This document shows positions 57,604 to 64,000 of a stretch of 64,000 nt of DNA, one piece after another. Below the pieces are notes generated by a model. The model was given only the letters and a program-made list of their open reading frames with translations. It was not told the DNA's origin and did no database searches. Source of the stretch: Diadema setosum. Taxonomy: Eukaryota > Echinodermata > Echinoidea > Diadematoida > Diadematidae. The position numbers were made by a program, and so were the translations under genes. Every line of letters starts with the position of its first letter. Position 1 is the stretch's first letter. The DNA is taken from contig CM067066.1 in NCBI GenBank assembly GCA_033980235.1, positions 35,590,409-35,654,408 of the forward strand, in the 5' to 3' direction.

Positions 57604-60482
57604 GTAAGTTGAGGAACAAAACACACACACTCACACACCACCACCACAACAACAACAAACCCACAGTGATATGGGTTTGCATGTAAAGAAACAAACGACA
57701 TCCAGTCCATGTATTTAATCATCATACATAGAGTTTCAAATTTAAATACCAGTCAACATTTTGAAATGATCAACAATTGCTGCAGTGTTTCAGCAAATTA
57801 CGTCCATTGCAATGTAAACATTGCGTTTTCAGGCTCTTGGTGGAAATAAAGTACTGAAAGTTTGCATAACTACACTAGTCACAAAGTGCCGTTGAATTTT
57901 CCATAAGCAACGCATATTATTCGCGCCGGTATTCCTTAACTTTGCTATAATAGTCATAGTTAATACGTCATTCTTTCTGTTACCATTAGGATGGGGTAGG
58001 GAAGAGGGAGGGGGAGGGGAAACTTTCTGTGTCATCCATGGTTTGTTTAAATCAAACGTAATATCACCAGCGTGATTAGCTTCTCATCTTCTTTACCCTC
58101 ATCTCACATTATTGGGTCTTGATTAAGACATTGCCCTGCGAAAGAAAAACGTAGATAAAAATCTATAAGGGGAATGAAACCTATGGGGGGATAAACTGTC
58201 TGATTAGACCCACTTATGGTCTACACAGAAATTAATATTCCCCATATATCAACTGCAAATTAATGAAATTGAGTTACATCACGTAAGCAAAAACTAGCCT
58301 AAAATATTACAGTAATAACTTTTGCTGTTGCAACTTAATCATTCTTCCCTCCCCCTAAAAAACAGAGAAAGTGGAAAATCATTAAATACATAAGACGCTT
58401 GACTTTGTTAAATACACATCTGGAGGATTGGCGGGATTCCATCATGACACAGCACCATGTGACATTCAACTTCACAATGAAGGCGTTTACGAAATCAGAA
58501 ATCGCCAATCTGATCTTCGCAAATTGGCCCGGTGATGTGGTTTCGCTTGGATTTATGCAGATCCTGTTTAACAAGACCCGCGTGTGGCGGATTTTTCTTT
58601 GAGGTCGACGCCGTGCGTGGTGCCCATTTTTCCTTCTGATCAATTTCGCCGGTCCGTGAAGTACTTGCAATATGGTTGTCTTTTGGCTACAATCGAATGC
58701 CACTACAGTACATTACCATTAACATAATCAATATTTGAATACATAATATTCAAAGTTAGAGCGAAATGGCAAACAAGAAGATGAATGTTTTAAAGCAGAA
58801 ACGATCTTGTAGAGAACTCTGTTTCTGTAAACGATTATGAGAGTCATTTCCTACATCTCTAAGGTAATTGCGATGGCGGACGGATTTGTAGGCTTCATCA
58901 TAAGCTTTCGTCATCCTCAACACTGTACAACATTCTCATTTACGCCAGCGCAAAGTATTTCATAGTTTACGACAAGAAAAGAAATGTCAGAACCAAACAT
59001 GTTTCATCTTCTTATAGTCTGGATGATCTAGTGTTTAACTTAAAAAACCCCAAACAAACTAAACTACAGAAAAGAAATCGATTTTACTTAGTAGGGATAA
59101 GAGAAATTTCACAAACGAAGATCTAACGTAGATAGGAGCGTCGCGCAGAATACTCTGGTGATTTGAACAGTTCAGTTGGTGTTCTTGGAGTGTTAGATGC
59201 AACAGAAGCGTGATACACCAAGCCGTCCGGTCAGGGACCGATTTCAGTCTGGATTGCAGGTGTGGAGTGTGGTCGTCAGGTGGCAAGAGAATGACGTACG
59301 TTCGTTTTTCCCGTTCATCCACACAGTCAGCAGTGATATCGTGCCGAGAGCGGGAAGTAGATAAATCAAATTCAGGGAGTGACGAGCGGAGCTCAAATGA
59401 AAATTTAAAGTGCGATTTCACACCATGTCTGACAATGATGATAAACGTTTTACGATCATGTAGTGGCAAGAACATGGCTGCAGTATTTGAAGTTGTTCAC
59501 AGTATAGTCGTGATATCATGGGATTATTTCGTCTCGTCTGTGGTCGTTGTGCAGTGAGTTCCAGGATGCGCTCAATTAGATTACCTTTTCTCTTGTAATT
59601 TTGATTTTGTTGATTTCTTTTTTATGTCCCATTCACAATTCAATACCCTTAGTAATTCAAGACAATACAGCAAGAAGCCAAAAATGGTATGCGTGGGAAA
59701 TGGATCCCCAGTCGGTGAAAATAGTCCATCATCACTTCAGCGTGGATCATCTGTTAAAAAGTGACGATCCCATCAATTATCAGTTGATCGTGCCTTGTTC
59801 AACCCCCGTGATTTCGCGCCACCGTACACGTCGTGTTGTATTGATTAGATAATGTCGGAGCACCCACCCAGGGAGTAAAAGCTATAACCCGGCTCATATG
59901 TGATGTCTAGATGAAAGGGCATAGAGCGAACATATATAAAAGGACCAGAACAGTATGAGTCGTGTCTATTGTCATAGAAAATGGTAAGACCACTAAAATG
60001 ACCCAAGGTGTGATGATAATATGGTTGTAGTATCTCTCACTGAGCTCCTGTCAACGTTTTAGGCGCTTTACGCCTTCCCCGTATACGTGTACGTCTATAA
60101 TTCACCTCCTAAATGCAATGTATTAATGATTTGCAACGTTCTTATCAAACATTTACGTATTAAACCCAATGACATTATGCAATGTCTATAATGACACTAG
60201 ACTTCGGCATTCCAGTTGCTTCTTTTCGTAAACGAATGTCCAAAGTGTGTAGATAGTTTGAAGTTTAATGCACAGCTTTCCCCTCCTCAATCATCCAAAT
60301 TTGACCCATGAGATTCACACTGAAGCTTTGTCATCATACGGTTTGTGCACCATGATTGAATGCCGTTTTGTAATCGTTACAGGACAGCGTAAGCCATCGA
60401 GAATAATATATGTTTGGAGATCTCGCCTGTCCAGGGACAAATGTACAACTAGAGATTGTAATTTGTCATCACTGACAAATTA
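57604..60482. other. Non-coding, no supported feature
   Basis: A (CA)n/CACCAC patch at 57622-57660. Overlapping ORFs near 59059-59557 on both strands have no recognisable domain. Nothing else supported. Confidence 0.45.
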
Positions 60483-62809
60483 AGGTGATCCGATTTTTTT
60501 TTCATCAATGATTCGAGTCCTGATCGCAATAGGCATGACCATACAGGTTTCGTCTGTTGTTAAAAACGTTGGCCGTGTGATGTTTGAATTCTCGTTTAGA
60601 AAAGGGAGTCATATCTGCCATCTTTGGTACCAAATTCCGTATACACTAGATAACGAAGATACAACAACAAATACATACGACCTTTGACCCACCTTTACAC
60701 TCCCAAGATGGAATCTGAGGAAAAAGTGGTTATTTTGTGAAATGATTCTTGCGACATCGTCTATACGTGTGCAAAATATGGGAAAGATAGGACAGGTATT
60801 CGCCAAGATACAAGATGAAACATTTATGACCTTTGACCCTAATTTACATACCCAAGATGTTGTCCGATCAAGTAGTTGTTATTTTATGAAATAATGTACG
60901 TGACATGAACTAAACATGTGCAGAATATGGGGGTGATAGGGCGTGTTTTTCTTGAGTTATTGCAAAGAAAGTTGCAGAAAGAAAGAAATATCTCAACACA
61001 TAGAAGATAAGCTTTAATTTCAACCAAGTTTTTTATCGTGATCCCGACATCGTATGAAAAACAAAATGAAAGTTAACGATAGCGCAAAGTCTCAGCTACA
61101 ACATATTAAAATCTGGGAGAAATTCACCGAAGGGTAAGTGAGCTAGTGCTCGATAAAGACAATCATGTCAATTTTCACATTTAAGAAAATTCCCTCCCAT
61201 AGAGATAACACGTCATAACGAAGATACAAAAAGAAGTACATATGGCCTTTGACCTCAATTTGCACAGACAAGATGGAATCTGAGGAAAAAGTGGTTATTT
61301 TGTGAAATGATTCTTGCGACATCGTCTATACGTGTGCAAAATATGGGAAAGATAGGACAGGTATTCGCCAAGATACAAGATGAAACACTTATGACCTTTG
61401 ACCCTAATTTACATACCCAAGATGGTGTCCGATCAAGTAGTTGTTATTTTATGAAATAATGTACGTGACATGAACTAAACATGTGCAAAATATAGAAGTG
61501 ATAGGGCGTGCTTTTCTTGAGTTATTGCAAAGAAAGTTGCACAAAGAAAGAAATATCTCAATACATCGAAGATAAGCCTGAATTTCAACCAAAATTTTTG
61601 ACGTGATCCCGACATCGTATGAAAAAACGAAGGGCACACTCACGGTAGTGTAGAGTCTCAGCTACAACATATCAAAATCTGGGAGAAATTTACCGAAGGG
61701 TAAGTGAGCTAGTGCTCGATAAAGATAGTCATGTCAATTTTCATTTCCAGAAAAACTGCACTCCCATAGAGATAACACGTAAACTGGTCAAATTTGACAA
61801 GGTTACTTTCAATCCATTTTTACGAGGTGATATCGTTATCCAATCAAAATTTTGTAATTTTAAGTTTGAAAGAACATTAAATAAGCTACAACATACTGAA
61901 ATCTGGGTGAAAATCGACAAAGGACTAGTGAGATACGCTCGAATGAACTTGATATTTGATGACGTCATTTTGAAAATTTACTTTTTTTACTTTATTAAGA
62001 AATTTGCTATCTTTTAATCATTTTGTCAGCATTGCCACCCCATGAAATGACATGTACAACTCATCAGGTTTTAAAATATGTAAAGAAAATGGGGGGTCAC
62101 CGTCCATCCTGACGAGTAAAATCGAATTTAAAATTAGCAGTTTTTTGGCATAGTTGCACTGTATATCGCCATTGACGCGCGCGCGGAATTTCAACTTTGA
62201 CGGGCCCGTATGACGTCATATTGAGTCACATTGATTTGAAACTTGGTATAAATATTCCTTAACATTTCAGACATCCGATCAAAGTGAAAAAACTGGAAAT
62301 TTCAATTGCACATGAGCTGTGCGTGCGTATATGCGCGCGCGCGTACGCGTCCGTCCGATTTTTTCAATTTTTCAAAAAATGCTCCAAATGGTCTGAAACG
62401 TGTGCAAAAAAATTTTGAGCTCGATTGGAGCATACAAATATTTTAACGCGCGCGTACGCGCACGTTTTAAGAGAAAATATGAATTTTGAGAACATGAGTA
62501 GAATGCGCATAATTTGAAATATATGTGACGTAAATTTCATTGAAAAATTTCATTCCATTAATGAGATATGATTGAGAATGTGTTTTCATATAATGACGTC
62601 ATAGTGACGTCACGGTCCACTGATCACAATGATACATTAGATTTGTCGTCTTTGGGACATGATGCATACATGGTATAATTTTAAAATTGATAGGCAGCGG
62701 ACTTTCTGAGCTAACCTCTGCACAACTTTTGCGGAGAAATAAAGAAACAAAGAAGAAGAAAGAATCCGTACAAATACAGAAGGTGATCCGAAGGATACTC
62801 GGATCACCT
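60483..62809 (-). mobile_element. 2.3-kb non-coding element with AGGTGATCCGA termini and AATTA target duplication
   Basis: AGGTGATCCGA at 60483-60493 and TCGGATCACCT at 62799-62809 are perfect inverted ends. A second AGGTGATCCGA at 62781 makes a terminal hairpin. AATTA lies immediately outside both ends. Inside are two 567-bp direct repeats, TGACCTTTGACC words (AGGTCA-type DR1 on the minus strand) and CpG-rich GCGCGCGTACGCG stretches (62160-62465). With the strand reversed, the layout (hairpin end first, then AGGTCA words) parallels the element at 22110. No transposase; class unknown. Confidence 0.75.
60645..61774 (+). repeat. Two direct repeats of about 567 bp inside the element
   Basis: Copies at about 60645-61209 and 61210-61774. 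Long identical stretches occur, for example from GGAATCTGAGGAAAAAGTGG (60710 and 61275) onward for about 100 bases, and CCCATAGAGATAACACGT (61196 and 61763) at the copy ends. Divergence is a few percent and uneven. Confidence 0.85.
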
Positions 62810-63854
62810 AATTATTGGTCAGACTGAAAGCAATTGATTTCTTCTCAAGTATGAATAGACTTCGTGTTTGGGGAACGTGGTGCAACCAGAACCATTCAGT
62901 TAATTTCAACCTCTTTTTTTTTCACTATGTTTGTTTTTCTCACTTCGTAGAGAGATTTCCTAGGTAACGTGTCAATCGTCATAAAGTCTCCACATTTTCC
63001 AGTTTTTGTGATCAGTGATTGTAAGTATAACCTAATTTCTCTGCGGTGGGGACGTCATTTTTATAGCGTTCAGTCGCTATGGAGTTACTGCTTCTACACA
63101 TTATTTCAACATTCTCATCATCTCTTCCGACGCTCTTTTCAATTATCATTACAGTCTACTTTTCCTCCGCGAGTAAACGGTGATTGGGTCCCATGACGGT
63201 TCCAATTTGATCGAGGACAATAGGTTAGCAATGTGTCGGATTATCTCGTGATATCATCGACCTTGTAAGAGAAAGGAGAATGGTCACAATAGCGAGGGAA
63301 TTCTTAGACCAGATACATCGATGTAGACGGCCACATTTGCTCCCAATTTTGGGCAGCGGGAACGCTTGATAATTCCCACAACCTTGGCTTTAGGTGATGT
63401 GCGTGTGAACTTTAATCAAGTAGCTAGACTTGACAAGCACTAAATTGAGCCAAATAGAGGAAACGTGACGCTCCCAGATGGACGAAAGACGAATTGCAGG
63501 ATTTTACTTGCATGGTTTCATCACCCTCGCCAACATAATCTTCCATATTTTTGTCATAAAATACTGCAACGCATTTTTATATCTTTTCCAGGGTATTTTT
63601 TATGTCTAAATATTTTCAAAGTAACTGCTAGAGTTGAAAGGACGTTAATGAGTCAGCTCTGTGTGAATTGCTGCTGAGAGAGAAATTCAATAAATGTCTT
63701 TCTGTGATATCCTCGCTTAAGACTCAATAATGTTATTTACTCATTCTTGCTTTACGTATTCTACAGCTACATGCACTTTTGCAGAGATAAGATCTAAACA
63801 CACATAGCTTCTTACATGGTCGAAATATTCGAAATACTCGTATTGTGGTTCTGC
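62810..63854. other. Non-coding, no supported feature
   Basis: AT-rich, small ORFs only. No exon supported. Confidence 0.5.
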
Positions 63855-63906
63855 AATTGACCAAGGAGGTACTATATAGGCGAGCCTAGTACCTCCTTGA
63901 ATTGAC
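63855..63906. mobile_element. Ultra-short hairpin insertion (38 bp) with 7-bp direct repeats
   Basis: AATTGAC (63855-63861 and 63900-63906) flanks a 38-bp insert (63862-63899) with perfect 13-bp arms CAAGGAGGTACTA and TAGTACCTCCTTG around a 12-base loop. Terminal words match the inserts at 27626, 42061 and 45948. Confidence 0.7.
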
Positions 63907-64000
63907 TAAACGTTTTAACGAGGGGCATGCGTCTAGATCCAGCGGAGCACGTGTGTAGTCGAATTTGACCGCTGTTTACCTCAGACCATGCCGAGATTCA

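Noticed and set aside
59059..59557. Overlapping ORFs of 138 and 115 codons on opposite strands
   Set aside because: No domain on either strand; overlapping antisense ORFs of this size are expected where stops happen to be sparse.

Overview
The window is animal nuclear DNA, AT-rich and about 97% non-coding. One real protein-coding gene can be supported: the 3' half of an ataxin-1 family gene (ATXN1/ATXN1L ortholog) on the + strand at the left edge. An exon carrying the first part of the AXH domain (2-514) is spliced in phase 0 across a 2.46-kb intron to an exon with the rest of the AXH domain, a basic nuclear-localisation stretch, the KRRWSDP motif and a C-terminal polyglutamine tract (2978-3637). 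The protein sequence, abundant G-homopolymers, very short inverted-repeat elements and tRNA-headed SINE fragments suggest a marine invertebrate deuterostome, most likely an echinoderm such as a sea urchin. The organism is inferred, not proven.

Layout. 1-3637: ataxin-1 exons and intron, the intron holding a small foldback element. About 3.64-20.75 kb: no further coding sequence, but T- and G-homopolymers lie mostly on the + strand, with plausible poly(A) signals at 9386 and 20723 and several Pumilio-type words. This fits a long ataxin-1 3' UTR, possibly with alternative ends. A GC-richer foldback transposable element (13374-14790) interrupts it. 21.0-24.95 kb: a run of mobile elements: a MITE with a 5-bp target duplication, a 1.3-kb element rich in AGGTCA direct repeats, and a TTAA-flanked foldback MITE with a 39-bp perfect palindrome. 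26.7-27.2 kb: an inverted minisatellite and a purine-rich satellite. 27.2-60.5 kb: gene-poor DNA with microsatellites, further TTAA-flanked MITEs, tandem duplications, tRNA-like SINE heads, a CpG-richer candidate first exon near 29.2-29.4 kb and a well-bounded candidate 60-bp exon at 57544-57603. 60.5-62.8 kb: a 2.3-kb non-coding element with inverted termini, a 5-bp target duplication and an internal 567-bp direct duplication.

The most unusual observation is a set of ultra-short insertions (20-38 bp) at 27626, 42061, 45948 and 63862. They share ends of the form CARGGAGGT...ACCTCCYTG (complete in two, one end only in the other two). Each is flanked by an exact 7-bp direct repeat, and the duplicated sites approximate GTNNNAC. 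Two are perfect hairpins, and one sits in the palindromic centre of a larger MITE. They look like a miniature transposon family reduced to its bare terminal repeats.
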